A stretch of 64,000 nt of DNA from Microvelia longipes (Eukaryota; Arthropoda; Insecta; Hemiptera; Veliidae), in the NCBI GenBank assembly GCA_018340805.1, contig JACMZG010001870.1, positions 16,320,532 through 16,384,531 of the forward strand. Reading direction: 5' to 3'. Shown here in pieces: positions 1-11,165 of the stretch; within the stretch, counting starts at the first letter, position 1, and each line of letters opens with the position of its first letter. The translations under genes and the position numbers were made by a program. The notes under the pieces are model-generated. The model worked only from the letters and a program-made list of their open reading frames with translations, was not told the DNA's origin and did no database searches.

Positions 1-1090
1 CTTTAGGTTACAGGCAACAACTATTGAGTTGATTATATGTAAGTATTGAATTAATTATTTCTAACTATAGTTGGTAACTTTTTAATTGATTGTATGTAAC
101 TATTGACTTAATTGTTTGTAACTATAGTTGGTAACGTTATAGTTGATTGTATGTAACTATTGACTTAATTGTTTATAACTATAGTTGGTAACTTTTAGTT
201 GATTGTATGTAACTATTGACTTAATTGTTTCTAACTATAGTTGGTAACGTTACAGTTGATTGTATGTGACTATTGACTTAATTGTTTATAACTATAGTTG
301 GTAACGTTATAGTTGATTGTATGTAACTATTGACTTAATTTTTTGTAACTATATTTGGTAACGTTATAGTTCATTGTATGTAACTATTGACTTAATTGTT
401 TGTAACTATAGTTGGTAACGTTATAGTTGATTGTATGTAACTATTGACTTGATTGTTTGTAACTTTAGTATGGTACTATTGACTTGATTGTGTGTAACTA
501 TTGACTAGATAGGTTGTAACTATAGTTGGTAACGTTATAGTTGATTGTATGTAACTATTGACTTGATTGTTTGTAACTATAGTTGGTAACGTTATAGTTG
601 ATTGTATGTAACTATTGACTTGATTGTTAGTAACTTTAGTATGGTTCTATTGACTTGATTGTGTGTAACTATTAACTTAATTGTTTGTAACTATAGTTGG
701 TAACGTTATAGTTGATTGTATGTAACTATTGACTTGATTGTTTGTAACTTTAGTATGGTACTATTGACTTGATTGTGTGTAACTATTGACTAGATAGGTT
801 GTAACTATTGAATAGATAGGTTGCAACTATTGACTTGATTGTATGTAACTATTGACTTGATTGTGTGTTACTATTGACTAATAGGTTGCAACTATTGACT
901 GATTGTATGTAACTATTGACTTGATTGCTTGTAACTTTAGTATGGTACTATTGACTTGATTGTGTAACTATTGACTTGCAACTATTGACTAGATAGGTTG
1001 CAACTATTGACTTGATTGTATGTAACTATTGACTAGATACTATGTAACTATTGACTTGATTATACCTATATAACTATTAAGTTAATTCTA
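1..1090. repeat. 57-bp minisatellite array with ~20-bp sub-units
   Basis: A tandem array fills the first 1.1 kb and runs off the left edge. The landmark TTGGTAAC recurs at 71, 128, 185, 241, 298 and 355, so the period is 57 bp (once 56). Each 57-mer looks built from about three related ~19-20-bp sub-units of the form TGTAACTATTGACTTGATTG. From about 780 onward the 57-bp order breaks down into simpler ~20-21-bp units (TTGACTAGATAGGTTGTAAC variants). No coding role is seen. The boundary at ~1090 is gradual. Confidence 0.93.
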
Positions 1091-1430
1091 TGTCTTACCT
1101 ATGATCATTGATAAACTTGTCTTTTTTCTCCCACCAATTCCCTTTGACGAGAGACGGGCCATGTTTTTCAAATTTAAAAGTAAGCAAAACAATGTTATTG
1201 CATTGTTATAATCATAAAAATATTCTCTTAAGTTAACTGAAATAATGAAAAATGCGAAAACTCTTTTACATACTAAATCTCTACTCCAAACTAAAAAAAA
1301 AACCAATTAAACTGAAAAAAAGTAACTGATAATCATTTAAAAATAATGACAAAATATTTGTTGCTACTTGCAACAATAGTCACTGATCATTGTGGTTAAA
1401 CGAAATAAAATATGTAAATCATCATCAGGG
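1091..1430. other. AT-rich spacer, no gene seen
   Basis: Short open frames here lack coding composition and match nothing I recognise. Confidence 0.6.
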
Positions 1431-1431
1431 C

Positions 1432-1600
1432 CGTACCCTGGGAGAGGCCAGGGGGGGGGGAGCGTCGCCTCCCTAGAAAAGTGTCGCCCCTTCTAACGAA
1501 GTAGTTTTCAGCTGAAGTCATTAAAGGTGTGCGAAACATTGCCCCCTTTAGGATTAGTTTTGCCCCTCGTACAATTCCTGGCTGGCTACAGGCTTGGCCT
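1432..1600 (+). mobile_element. Short MITE-like element, copy 1 (relative at 51725-51845)
   Basis: A GC-rich island of ~170 bp in AT-rich surroundings. It begins CAGGGCCGTACCCTGG and ends with CCTGGCTGGCTACAGGCTTG, which are imperfect inverted ends. The interior shares an ordered series of words with the reverse complement of 51725-51845: GTCGC, then CGAAGT.GTTTT, then GAAGTC, then GGCTACAGGCTT. This shows one small family present twice in opposite orientation. It has no coding capacity. No clear target duplication was found, so the superfamily is undetermined; the TAGCCAGG end is reminiscent of hAT-type MITEs. Confidence 0.7.
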
Positions 1601-1974
1601 AAATTAATAAGACGCTATAATGAATCTAATATTTTTATTTACTTAATGGTATTAGGTAAAACACAGTTCATTAACTTAATTGAATTAAATCTAAGTCCAA
1701 TTTTTTAAAGAGTTCTCATTGATTTATCTTGGTAAATAGTACCTATATTGTTTGATTATTAGCTGTAGATATTTACGTTTTTCACAAGAATCGAAAATTG
1801 TATCCATTTTAATTTACTGTACTATTAAATTTTACGATTTGAGATTTGTAGTTGGTTTTAAAATATTGAAGACTATATCTATGTCGACGGCTTCATTTTT
1901 ATAACCCAAGGCTTTGGGAAGGTATACTGATATGTTTATATTTTTGACTAAGACAGATTTCGTCGAATGGTTCA
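1601..1974. other. AT-rich spacer, no gene seen
   Basis: Nothing recognisable on either strand. Confidence 0.55.
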
Positions 1975-2335
1975 AATATTTTTCCTTTTAGCGAATTTAC
2001 TTTGAAAATCTTCGCTAATGAAGTGGATGATGGCATGAAAAGAGTGTGTCCAAAATTCGTTTTAGAGTACCCTGATGACGAAAAAGTATGTTTTTACGCA
2101 CTCACTTATAATTGACTGTTTTTTGCTTAACAGTATTTTTTTTTTATTTATACTATAAGTATATAGAAAGGAATTGTGTTTGCATTAAAATCCCGAACCC
2201 GAGATTTTAACTGAATTATCTGTTTCTGGTGATTTTAAGACCCCCTGAGTGGTTTCAACAAAGTTGTCTTTCTGTAAGTGTGTGTGTGTCTATTATCATC
2301 GTAGCTCCCAATGTGTTTATACTAAAAAAGTTAAA
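1975..2335. repeat. Dispersed repeat fragments (AGCGAATTT end plus 'contact-tail' family)
   Basis: Two pieces of families seen elsewhere. At ~1990-2060 the words AGCGAATTT...TTCGCTAATG are followed by GATGATGGCATG; related ends lie at 39890, 45520 and 59985. At ~2165-2320 the words TTGTGTTTGCA, AATCCCGAACCCGAGATT, CCCCTGAGTGGTTT, then a TGTGTGTG run and CTCCCAATGT match the reverse complement of the tail family at 47330-47490, 59730-59890 and 63690-63810. Probably a decayed mobile element; class unknown. Confidence 0.6.
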
Positions 2336-2420
2336 CTTAATACAAAATTCAATCATTAGTTTTAGTTGTGCTACCCATGTACATATAAACAATTACGAAA
2401 AATCATAAAACACAGAAAAA

Positions 2421-2951
2421 TGTCTAGATTGTTGATCGTTGATTTCCATTTGATATTACAGTAATATAAGATTGGGCACTTCAGAGAAAATGATACTTTT
2501 TACATTACAATCTTACTATATTTCTCCCCCTTTCATCGGGGCAATCTCAAGATGAATATTCAGTTTGTTATCTTCATCTTATAATTTGTAAGTCCATTTC
2601 TTGGTGTAATCGTGCTTTGCCTATGTCAAATGTCTAGTTAGTTTATCATTGTTTCCCATTTTTTATTACAGTGATATAAGATTAGGCACGTCTGGGGAAA
2701 TAATGATACTCTTTACAGTCTTACTATATTTCGCCCTCATTCATTGGGGCCTTTATAGAATGCCCCAATTATTAATGCCCAAGACAATTCGAGTCTTACT
2801 ATATTTTGCCCCCATGCATTGGGTCATTTATAGAATGACCCAATAAATAATGCCTAAGACAATTACAGTTTTACAAGACTGTAAAAAGTATAATTATTTC
2901 CGTAGAAGTGCCCGATCTTATATCACAGAAAATGTTTTGATCGACTAGACA
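2421..2951. repeat. Direct and inverted repeat cluster (foldback)
   Basis: A unit starting TGTCTAG and continuing to ATATAAGATT.GGCAC occurs at 2421 and again at 2631. An inverted copy ends at 2951 (GTGCCCGATCTTATATCAC, then ACTAGACA). Thus 2631-2951 has inverted arms of ~100 bp. Between the arms a ~75-bp unit (TTACTATATTTTGCCC, then TGGGTCATTTATAGAATGACCC) is tandemly repeated and itself contains small hairpins. No coding frame is credible. The layout resembles a foldback transposon whose left arm has been duplicated. Confidence 0.75.
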
Positions 2952-3178
2952 TTTAGCAACCATGTAATACTAAATTAGACTAAAATATTATTAAAAATAA
3001 AATAAAAGTATTCTTTATTTCATTAAGGTACAATCATATCAATAGGATGCGTCCATTATAGATCTATGTAGTTTAATAATAGTTATATTTTCCAAGTTTC
3101 ATCTCAGTACAAGCATTAGTTTAATTCTTATCGAATTACTTTAATAGATTTTTTAAAGAATTGTTTAACATCAACTTA

Positions 3179-3790
<612 letters not shown>

Positions 3791-3869
3791 AACGTACTTT
3801 TTAGAACGATAAAATATGTATACAGCATAAATAAAACTATTTTGTATTTTTTACAAAAAAAATAATTTG

Positions 3870-4090
3870 CATTTAAATTTATTACAAGTGTATCCTGTTA
3901 TGTAATACATAAGTACACTAAGGTTCGTTTCAATACTGCAACAATTGATGTTGAATTTGGTGAAGGAAAATTAGATACCCCGCAAAAACAAGCATCCCAA
4001 AGGAAATTCGCCCAGCTTGCAGACTCAGAGCCAGAATTTTTAAAAATATGGTATAAGAACGTATAAGTAATGGATTTAAAAAAGCACAAG
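3870..4090. repeat. Dispersed repeat copy with AATTCGCCC.GCTTGCAGAC core
   Basis: The segment around 3988-4040 (CAAGCATCC, AAAGGAAATTCGCCCAGCTT, GCAGACTC, GCCAGAATTTTT) is one of five copies in the window, the others near 27505, 28790, 39310-39365 (minus) and 60965-61050. The shared order of words shows common descent. Function and class unknown. Confidence 0.65.
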
Positions 4091-4384
4091 GTTTTTGTTT
4101 TCTTCAGCGGTTATATAGCGGTTAGAACGAAATGAATTTGCCTCCAGCATTTTTCCCCTTCTACTTTAAGTTTCTTTACGTCTATCAACACCAAGCCTTA
4201 AAAATCTGCAAATTATTGATGATTAGGGAAATATTTTACTAATAATGTGTGCGTCTGCTCATTCAAATTAGTTGCCATTAAAATCTAAAGTTAACATTCT
4301 TACTGTAATACTTTTACTTTTTCTTGTTATACCGCAGATAGAAAAATTAGTTATAGAAAATTTAGTTAGTTAAATAAAAGTTAA

Positions 4385-4470
4385 ATAATTAAATGAAAAG
4401 TCTCTCCACAAAATAAAAACTTTGTTGGCAAAGGGCTTTCAACCTAGCTAGAGGCCATCAGTGCAAAACC
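4385..4470 (-). mobile_element. Penelope-like element 3'-end relic
   Basis: Read on the minus strand this shows the same landmarks as the PLE at 7670-9183: GCACTGATG, a pairing stretch (GGCCTCTAGCTAGG), TTGAAAG, and a terminal GTGGAGAGAC. The hammerhead-like core is damaged (CTGATGG, several bases missing), so it is an inactive remnant or solo terminal repeat. Confidence 0.65.
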
Positions 4471-4570
4471 TAACAAACAAGTAACAATGGAATAAATAAA
4501 ATAAATAAAAAAGTAAAATAATAAGGTAACAAAATAAAATAAAACTAATATATACAATACATACATAATA

Positions 4571-4578
4571 ATACATAC

Positions 4579-4646
<68 letters not shown>

Positions 4647-4650
4647 ATAT
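4571..4650. repeat. (ACAT)n-(TA)n microsatellite
   Basis: Short ACAT repeats run into pure TA. Confidence 0.95.
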
Positions 4651-4652
4651 AA

Positions 4653-4853
4653 GAATTTAATGTGAAGCACTTACCAGAGCGTGCTCTCTTACCGCTCTTA
4701 ACATTTCCTAGGTGTCTTGCGCACAATTATATTGTGTCAACTATTCATGTTTTGCAAAACTCGGTAGTATTAAATAATATATGTTTTGCTTGCCAAGCAT
4801 GATGGCGGTAAGAGAGCACCGCTCGTTTTAGGTAAGTACTTCACATTAAATTC
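4653..4853. repeat. Foldback (inverted repeat) element
   Basis: The left arm starts GAATTTAATGTGAAGCACTT and reads on to GTGCTCTCTTACCG. The right arm is its inverse: CGGTAAGAGAGCAC, then AAGTACTTCACATTAAATTC. Arms are ~45-50 bp with a ~105-bp centre. The centre (from 4701) is duplicated at 5019. Likely non-autonomous; class not determined. Confidence 0.78.
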
Positions 4854-5093
4854 TTCGGAATTTTAATTGAAGGTCAGAGTTAGTACAGGCTCCTTCGGCG
4901 CCCTGATGAGTTAGACGTAACGGAACAGAGTGGGACATGACATTATGTCGAGCCATCAATGATGACGAATGTCGAATGATGGAACAGTTCCCAGATGTAT
5001 CATTGCATTTTACTTGTTACATTTCCTAGGTGTCTTTCGCACAATTATATTGTGTCAACTATTCATGTTTTGCAAAACTCGGTAGTATCAAAT
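4701..5093. repeat. ~75-bp segment duplicated at 4701 and 5019
   Basis: 4701-4775 and 5019-5093 are nearly identical; I see only two substitutions, one in each of CTTGCGC/CTTTCGC and GTATTAAAT/GTATCAAAT. A diverged relative lies on the minus strand at ~37950-38000, joined to the PLE-like end at 37820, and both loci also share a GACGTAACG.AACAGAGT word. The segment therefore probably belongs to the PLE-associated repeat family. Confidence 0.75.
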
Positions 5094-5099
5094 GATAAA

Positions 5100-6238
5100 T
5101 ACAAATCTGCATCAAGGCAAGGGGAATCGTCAAAATATGTAAAGAACTAATTAAATATATTTATCAAGGTATTAAAGAGCCAAGTTAATTGTTACAAATA
5201 ATAATGTTTTTTTTAGAAAGTAAATATCTACAGAAGATAACTTCTTTTAAAATAATTAAAAATAATTAACAAAAATCAATCAATAGCTTTACAAACGAAT
5301 AATTCTTTTGCTTTGAGTTTTAGCGGCGCTTTTTGTTTCTTCATTAAAAAGATGGGAAGTTGGCTTAAATTTTTGTTATTTTGTAACTTATTGGTTTGTA
5401 TGGTAAAATATTTGAAGAATGTTTTGTTGCTCTTCGGATGTCGGACGGAGTCACGTGGTATTCTGTCTACAATTTTACGGACTGTTAATTTCTTTAATGT
5501 TCTTTGCTTGATTAGTTAAAAAACTAATTCTGTGAAATCAATTGACAATCGTAAGAAAGATTGATGATAAAGGAATAAGAATAAGAGGGGTTTGATAATC
5601 GTAAGATAGGGACACATTTTAAAATTCGAGATAGAAAATAAATAAGATATATATATGTATGATAAACACATAAACAAAGTTAAGATGTTATCATCATATT
5701 TAGGAGTTGTGTATTTTTTTACGGGAAAAACCACCGCCACCTCAATGAAATATATATCATGAGTTTCATGATATATTATAAGACTCTTTGTTTTAAAATA
5801 AATAAATAATACTTCAATAAAACTTAGGGGGTTTTTTTTATAAACCAATGATTTTCCCAGATTTTTAAAGGTAAAACTAAATTTAAGGTTATTCCAAGAT
5901 ATTTAAGGTCTATAGGGTTAGTAAACACCTTGTAGAAGGGTAGACAATGGTTTTTTGGCGCATATAGTAAGTCTGGCTTATTTTTCAAACAGACCAAATT
6001 AGCAACACAATATGAAGTCACCTTTTACACCTCGTAATGAGTGATGCTCATGAGTTAAAGGGTTTAAAATGAAACCCTCCTGAAATGCCATGCACATATT
6101 TATCACTATTTATGGCCCTAAAGAGGATTAAAAAAGATATATGTCATAATGATTTACTTGTCCAACATTTTTTACATAATCTATTTAAAAGGGTGTTCTA
6201 ATCCTAAAATAAAAAAATATAATAAAAGGGGCACACTT
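5100..6238. other. AT-rich region, no gene seen
   Basis: Several short open frames on both strands lack recognisable domains. Nothing else supported. Confidence 0.5.
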
Positions 6239-6263
6239 TCACTTAAAGGGTAGGAATGTTGCA

Positions 6264-6575
6264 TTGTCATTGTCCCTCCATACTTTACGAAGTCTATTCA
6301 AATACTTCTTCCACCTCTTTCTCTCAAAGAAGTTGGAAAGGCGAAAGAAAGGATCCAGTTTAACGGTACTACCGAGTGTACAGGACACTTTATACGAGTA
6401 CCTGACTATACCCAAGACTTGTGGAGTGAGGTCAAACACTCAGGTAGTGGTGGAGCAGTCAGACAGTTCCAATTCGTACTCCGTTTCAGAGGCATCTATT
6501 ATCAAGTTTTTCTTTGATTTTTTCGAGCATATTTTGGAATCTTCTAATCGGCCCGAAACCCAACAAATCATTTAA
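6264..6575 (+). other. Unassigned open segment, 103 codons
   Basis: An open frame in sequence noticeably less AT-biased than its surroundings, ending with a stop at 6573-6575. The product is Lys/Arg-rich at residues ~20-30, Ser-rich at ~65-80, and has a hydrophobic Phe-rich end. The frame opens with TTG, not ATG, and there is no obvious acceptor or donor. A 66-codon minus-strand frame (6239-6439) overlaps it. I recognise no domain. It could be a decayed exon, a transposon fragment or chance. Confidence 0.25.
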
Positions 6576-6599
6576 ATTTGTAATTTTTTTTAGAAACTT

Positions 6600-6994
6600 T
6601 TTATTTAAATTGTAAAACAGTATAAAGTGGTATTGTTTCGTTACTTTCCAGTTTGTTTATTTTTTGAAAACTAATTTTTTTGTTAACGTTGATAATGAGA
6701 GTATGATTTGCTACGTCTGGAAATATTCAAAAATTGATGTAAGTTAATTATTTTATGTACTTTGGTTCTTTTATTCTCTCCTTATGTATTAATTTATAAG
6801 CATATTTATCCAGAAGGCATGCTGGTTAATTCCTGATATGAACTAATTGGTCATTTAAACGTGTATTTCCTTATCTTTCAATAGACTATTTTTAAAAGAT
6901 TATCAAATTACACCTTGAAAATCATATTAAGCGTTATTTTTAATAGAATTACCCTGGATAAATCAATAATTTAATTGTCACTAATATAAACTCA

Positions 6995-7072
<78 letters not shown>

Positions 7073-7655
7073 TATCAAAAATATAATTATATATATAATT
7101 AAATTGATACTATGAGTACCAACAGATATATTAGTAAGCGGGTATACCCTATCTCAATACATGACAAGGTTTAAGACATCTTTTGGGGCTCTGTATAACC
7201 TCATTGAAACCTCATGTAAGAGTAAGTTAAGGTTATGAGAAATCATTCTTTGTCATATGAAATTTTGTTCTGTTAAATGGATTATAACAATTATTAAAGG
7301 TGTTCAGGTTACTTTTTTAGTGTTTTAAAATTCAATCATATAGGGACTATATTGCTTTAAATTTATATATATATATATATATATTAATAGAGAGACTATG
7401 TATGACTGTTATTTACAATATATAAACTGTATCATTAATATAACTGCCATAAATGAATTAAATGGATGTAATAAAATAATCATTATTATCATAATCATAT
7501 CAGTTTAAACTATTTTCTTATTTTTTTAGATTATGAGCTGTAGATTACCAATCTACTCAAAATATGATGGCTAAAATATATCGACTTACTTAAAACTAAT
7601 ACTAACTTAAATTGTAAATTTTAATTTACAAAGTGAAGTTAATTTGCGCGAGAAG
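6600..7655. other. AT-rich region with TA tracts, no gene seen
   Basis: Contains (TA)n at 6997-7070 and a short one near 7364-7385. Nothing else recognised. Confidence 0.55.
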
Positions 7656-7666
7656 TAAACAAATAC

Positions 7667-8119
7667 AAGAAGAAATAAAACTAAACAAGTTTTCGTCTCT
7701 CCACTCATTATAATTACTAATAACAAAGCCGACTTTCAACCGTTAACGGTCATCATCAGTGCCTACATAACAAACAAAATAAATGAACAAGATAAAATAC
7801 ATAAAGAGTTAAAAAATAAAACAAAAATTCCAAAACATTAAACATATCAAAAACTAAAAACAAAACCTACCGTGATTATTAAAAAAGTAGATCATAGTCT
7901 ACCAGTGAGTCTAATGGTACAAACTTGACTGAAGGACGGGGCGCCTTGACTATAGCTGAACACACACAGAGTTGCCCCCACCTTCGCTTCTAGCGTTAAG
8001 GCACTTATCCGCGTCTTCGTTTAAAAAACGCTGGATTTCAAGCCTCTCTAAAAAATTTAGTCCGCTACCTTTAGACATTTGATGTAGAAAAGCAACCTGG
8101 TGATGTTGATTATGGCCCT
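7667..8119 (-). repeat. Inverted 5' arm of the PLE
   Basis: Reverse complement of 8694-9152 with few differences, for example a 1-bp deletion near 7890. It preserves the uninterrupted C-terminal reading (LEIQRFLNED after the conserved LNFLER) where the 3' arm has a 1-bp insertion, so it can be used to see the ancestral frame. Confidence 0.9.
7734..7759 (-). ncRNA. Hammerhead-like core, 5' arm
   Basis: On the minus strand CTGATGA (7759-7753) is followed by the self-complementary ACCGTTAACGGT and GAAA (7737-7734). This fits the CUGANGA / stem II / GAAA core of hammerhead ribozymes, which are known in PLE terminal repeats. Stem III and stem I are not clear by eye, so activity is unproven. Confidence 0.55.
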
Positions 8120-8159
8120 TATGGATGTTGATTATGTTGATTATGGATGTTATATAATT

Positions 8160-8447
8160 CCTGCGGACTCTATGCACCCCTGGACCCACAAGTTAGCTGC
8201 GTTCCACTCTTTGATTAACAGACTTCAAAATATTCCTCTCTCACCTCCTGGATATGATAAAGAACTTAGTATAATAATTCTATAGCGGTTGAGAAACGGG
8301 TACTCGAGGGATATGGTTAAACGAATGGTGGACAAGAAGAAAAATAAGGCTGTTCTAGACAGAATAAACGAGTCTGATGTTTCTGAAATGCCACCACATT
8401 CACCTAAATCTTGGCGTTCTAATACCGTACATAGGATCGGTCTCTGA
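8160..8447 (+). pseudogene. Reverse transcriptase C-terminus and linker of PLE, broken
   Basis: In one frame the sequence reads HPWTHKLAAFHSLINRLQNI and continues PLSPPGYDKE, a stretch typical of the region just after the reverse transcriptase core in PLEs. An in-frame TAG at 8283-8285 follows, then the same frame continues RNGYSRDMVKRMV to near 8440, where the coding frame shifts to that of the GIY-YIG domain. Upstream catalytic motifs (including the D-D pair) are absent, replaced by a short GATGTTGATTAT repeat and the inverted arm. Not functional. Confidence 0.8.
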
Positions 8448-8452
8448 AAAAA

Positions 8453-8776
8453 TTGCTTAAAGTCATCAAAGCTAATGGACACAACGTTGCTTATAGCAGT
8501 TGTGGTGCACTACGCCACACCTTGTCCCGATATAAAGATGAAGTAGAGGTGGGAGACCAAAATGGTGTATACTTATTAAAGTGTGGTGAGTGTGAAAGCG
8601 CCTATTTAGGCCAAACTGGGCGCAGTTTTTCTACCAGATTGGCAGAGCATCTTGTGCGCAAAGACAGCAAGTTTTACCAACACACGATTACGGAGGGCCA
8701 TAATCAACATCACCAGGTTGCTTTTCTACATCAAATGTCTAAAGGTAGCGGACTAAATTTTTTAGAGAGGCCTTGA
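8453..8776 (+). pseudogene. GIY-YIG endonuclease domain of PLE, frameshifted end
   Basis: The endonuclease domain normally nicks target DNA to start reverse transcription. The product shows VYLLKCGECESAYLGQTGRS, with the GVYLL and YLGQT elements standing for GIY and YIG, a CxxC-type Cys pair between them, then Arg and His-rich segments (STRLAEHL, EGHNQHHQVA). The frame stops at ...NFLERP because of a 1-bp insertion near 8771; the inverted arm retains the longer reading. The frame opens without ATG because it is the downstream part of a polyprotein. Canytypical PLE order (RT-linker-GIY-YIG) supports the call. Confidence 0.85.
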
Positions 8777-9059
8777 AATCCAAGGGTTTTTTAAACGAAG
8801 ACGCGGATAAGTGCCTTAACGCTAGAAGCGAAGGTGGGGGCAACTCTGTGTGTGTTCAAGCTATAGTCAAGGCGCCCCGTCCTTCAGTCAAGTTTGTACC
8901 ATTAGACTCACTGGTAGACTACTGATCTACTTTTTTTAATAATCACCGGTAGGTTTTGTTTTAAGTTTTTGATATGTTTAATGTTTTGGAATTTTTGTTT
9001 TATTTTTTAACTCTTTATGTATTTTATCTTGTTCATTTATTTTGTTTGTTATGTAGGCA

Positions 9060-9085
9060 CTGATGATGACCGTTAACGGTTGAAA
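9060..9085 (+). ncRNA. Hammerhead-like core, 3' arm
   Basis: CTGATGA at 9060-9066, stem II candidate ACCGTTAACGGT at 9069-9080, GAAA at 9082-9085. The motif matches the invariant hammerhead core pattern, at a position expected for a PLE terminal repeat. Flanking stems were not verified. Confidence 0.6.
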
Positions 9086-9247
9086 GTCGGCTTTGTTATT
9101 AGTAATTATAATGAGTGGAGAGACGAAAACTTGTTTAGTTTTATTTCTTCTTATCATAGCACTCCACAGCTCAATCCATTATATAAACAAATACAAGTTT
9201 TATATATATGTAGGATATAATAAAGAAGGATATAAAAGGAAGTTTCG

Positions 9248-9394
<147 letters not shown>

Positions 9395-9399
9395 TTTTA

Positions 9400-10060
9400 T
9401 AATTTACAAGAGCTTAAAAAATAAATTTACTATGACCGAGACGATCTTGTACATATTAATTAAAATTTAGATAAAATTGTTTAGATGGTTATAAATATTT
9501 ATATGCGTAGGTTAGGCTTTCGGCAATTAGTCAAAGTCATAATTGTTACTACCTTTAAGACTTTTTTAACTATTTTCAAAAATGAAAGAATTGTATAATA
9601 TAAAAATTATATAGTTAAATAAATAAAGCTATTTTTTATTTGATCAATAATTTAAATATGAAACCAAGGAGTATAGTAGAAATTATGATAGAATAAAAGC
9701 GTTTGTGTCATGAGTAATAGTGTAACATATGTCAAGGCTTTTTCAAGGCCTCTTATAAATTACATACTTCAACCTTCATTTTATTTTATGACATTTTATT
9801 CTAAAATATAAAATAACACAAATTAGTATTCCATTTCCCCTTTGCTGAAAAAGGAGGGAATCTCTCCGGTTCAGAACAAAATAATATTGGGCAACTATGA
9901 TTCGCTCCATCCCTTCAATATAAGTTCCTTGCTCCAGCTCAACATCTCTGTTATAAGTAGATTAGATAGGGAATTTTAAGTTCTTTTCAGTCTTTGTTGT
10001 GGCAGAAAGTCTGCTCTTTTTTTTAACAATAATTTTATTAATGTATAGACGGACTAGTTT
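9400..10060. other. AT-rich spacer, no gene seen
   Basis: No coding or repeat signal recognised. Confidence 0.5.
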
Positions 10061-10066
10061 CTCAAG

Positions 10067-10222
10067 GATCTTGAAAAAAGGGATGACGCACTAAGTTAAT
10101 TTGCCGTAAAATATAGTGACCCCATCAAGTACAAAGAAATAGAGAAAAATCTACTAAAACACATGCAAAAAACAAACTCATGCTTAATACGAACTACGCA
10201 TGCTTACTATCATTACATTAAC
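10067..10222 (+). repeat. Dispersed repeat family F, copy 1 (copy 2 at 49610-49770)
   Basis: Shares with 49610-49770, in order: AAGGATCT, AGGGATGAC.CACTA, GTGACCCCATCAA, AAAAAACA/CTACTG-type words, and GCTTACTATCATTACATTA. Both copies are on the plus strand. Non-coding; class unknown. Confidence 0.7.
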
Positions 10223-10436
10223 TGCGCAAGTTCTAAATTTAGAGGCAAAGTTACCTTTCGATGGTTTCCAGTTGCTTTGCGAATTAAAAAGGTTATAACC
10301 GAATAGTGAAAAGAAATATCTTTTGATATGATGACATGATCAGGTTAAACCTAACCATGGTTCAAGTTTAACCGAACCATTTTAAAACATATACTAGTAG
10401 AATAAGCGTGAATGGATTCCATTATAAATAATAAAA

Positions 10437-10500
10437 GAAAAGAAGTCTCTCCACAAAACAAAACCTAACTAGCGGCCATCATCAGTGCAAAACATTTGAG
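10437..10500 (-). mobile_element. Penelope-like element end, truncated
   Basis: Minus-strand GCACTGATGATGGCCGCTAG is followed by TTAGG and then directly by TTTTGTGGAGAGAC. The CTGATGA half of the hammerhead-like core (10485-10479) is present but the GAAA half is deleted. Confidence 0.6.
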
Positions 10501-10768
10501 ATGTTAAAGACGAAGAGAAGTGAGTCTATGTTTGTGTCTGAATCTAATACCTAGTAAGAAATTTTATGAGCAAAACTTGGGTACTGTATATTATGTAATT
10601 ACTTAAATTAACAGTCTCTAGTCAACAACTATTCGGTCAATTAATTTTTATCGCTTAATTCAATACACTAGGATTTGCAGAAAAAAACGAATAATTAAAA
10701 TTTTAACATTCACGTCAGCTTGGTTTTTAAAAAAACTTTCAAAACGGGAACTTTTATTAAAGATTGCA

Positions 10769-10978
10769 TTGTACAAATTTCTGAATTCGAAACGACAATA
10801 TTTTTGGTATTGGGAGGCCGATAGAATTGACCCCTCTACTTCCCGTTTTTCGTCATTTGAACAATCTCATAAGCGTTATGTATTTGATAATGATAGCTAT
10901 CTCTGGTCACTACTTACTTTACCTAAACCAGGGACTCAACCCAAAATTAAGCACAGGTTTACACCTAAAACTTGAAAG
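10769..10978 (+). other. Unassigned open segment, 68 codons
   Basis: The 68-codon frame has balanced amino-acid composition (NSKRQYFWYWEADRIDPS, YLWSLLTLPKPGTQPKIKHR) and less AT bias at third positions than neighbouring frames, and ends with TGA. It reads like real or formerly real protein, but I recognise no family. It lies directly upstream of a dispersed repeat (10990-11165), so a transposon origin is possible. Confidence 0.3.
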
Positions 10979-10989
10979 AACGTAGTCTT

Positions 10990-11165
10990 TATATCCTGTT
11001 CCTGCATATATCCTGTATAAAATAAAAAATCCGGTATGGAGTACCTCCAAACTATTCCTAACCTTATCGGATTTGCTACAGGAAGCTACGATCATAACAG
11101 ACGCACACACACAGACAACTTTAAAAACCACTCAGGAGGTCTTAAAATCATCTGAAACGGATTTA
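10990..11165 (+). repeat. Tail-family repeat fragment
   Basis: GCTACGATCATAACAGACGC, CACACACAGACAACTTT, AAAACCACTCAGGAGGTCTT and ATCTGAAACGGAT match the same ordered words at 47330, 59730 and 63690. Only the middle of the family unit is present. Confidence 0.65.

Larger units (their letters stand above)
7656..9197 (+). mobile_element. Penelope-like retroelement insertion with inverted 5' copy and 14-bp target duplication
   Basis: Body 7670-9183, flanked by exact 14-bp direct repeats (TAAACAAATACAAG) at 7656-7669 and 9184-9197. The 3' part (from ~8160) encodes the end of a reverse transcriptase, a linker and a GIY-YIG domain, followed by a 3' untranslated end. The last ~459 bp (8694-9152) also appear inverted at 7667-8119 on the 5' side; partial inverted copies at the 5' end are known for PLEs. 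Both arms carry hammerhead-like cores, as described for PLE terminal repeats. Most of the reverse transcriptase is missing and the frame is broken, so the element is dead. Confidence 0.88.

Noticed and set aside
1..1090. Possible CRISPR array
   Set aside because: Continuous tandem repeats without unique spacers, in a eukaryotic context.
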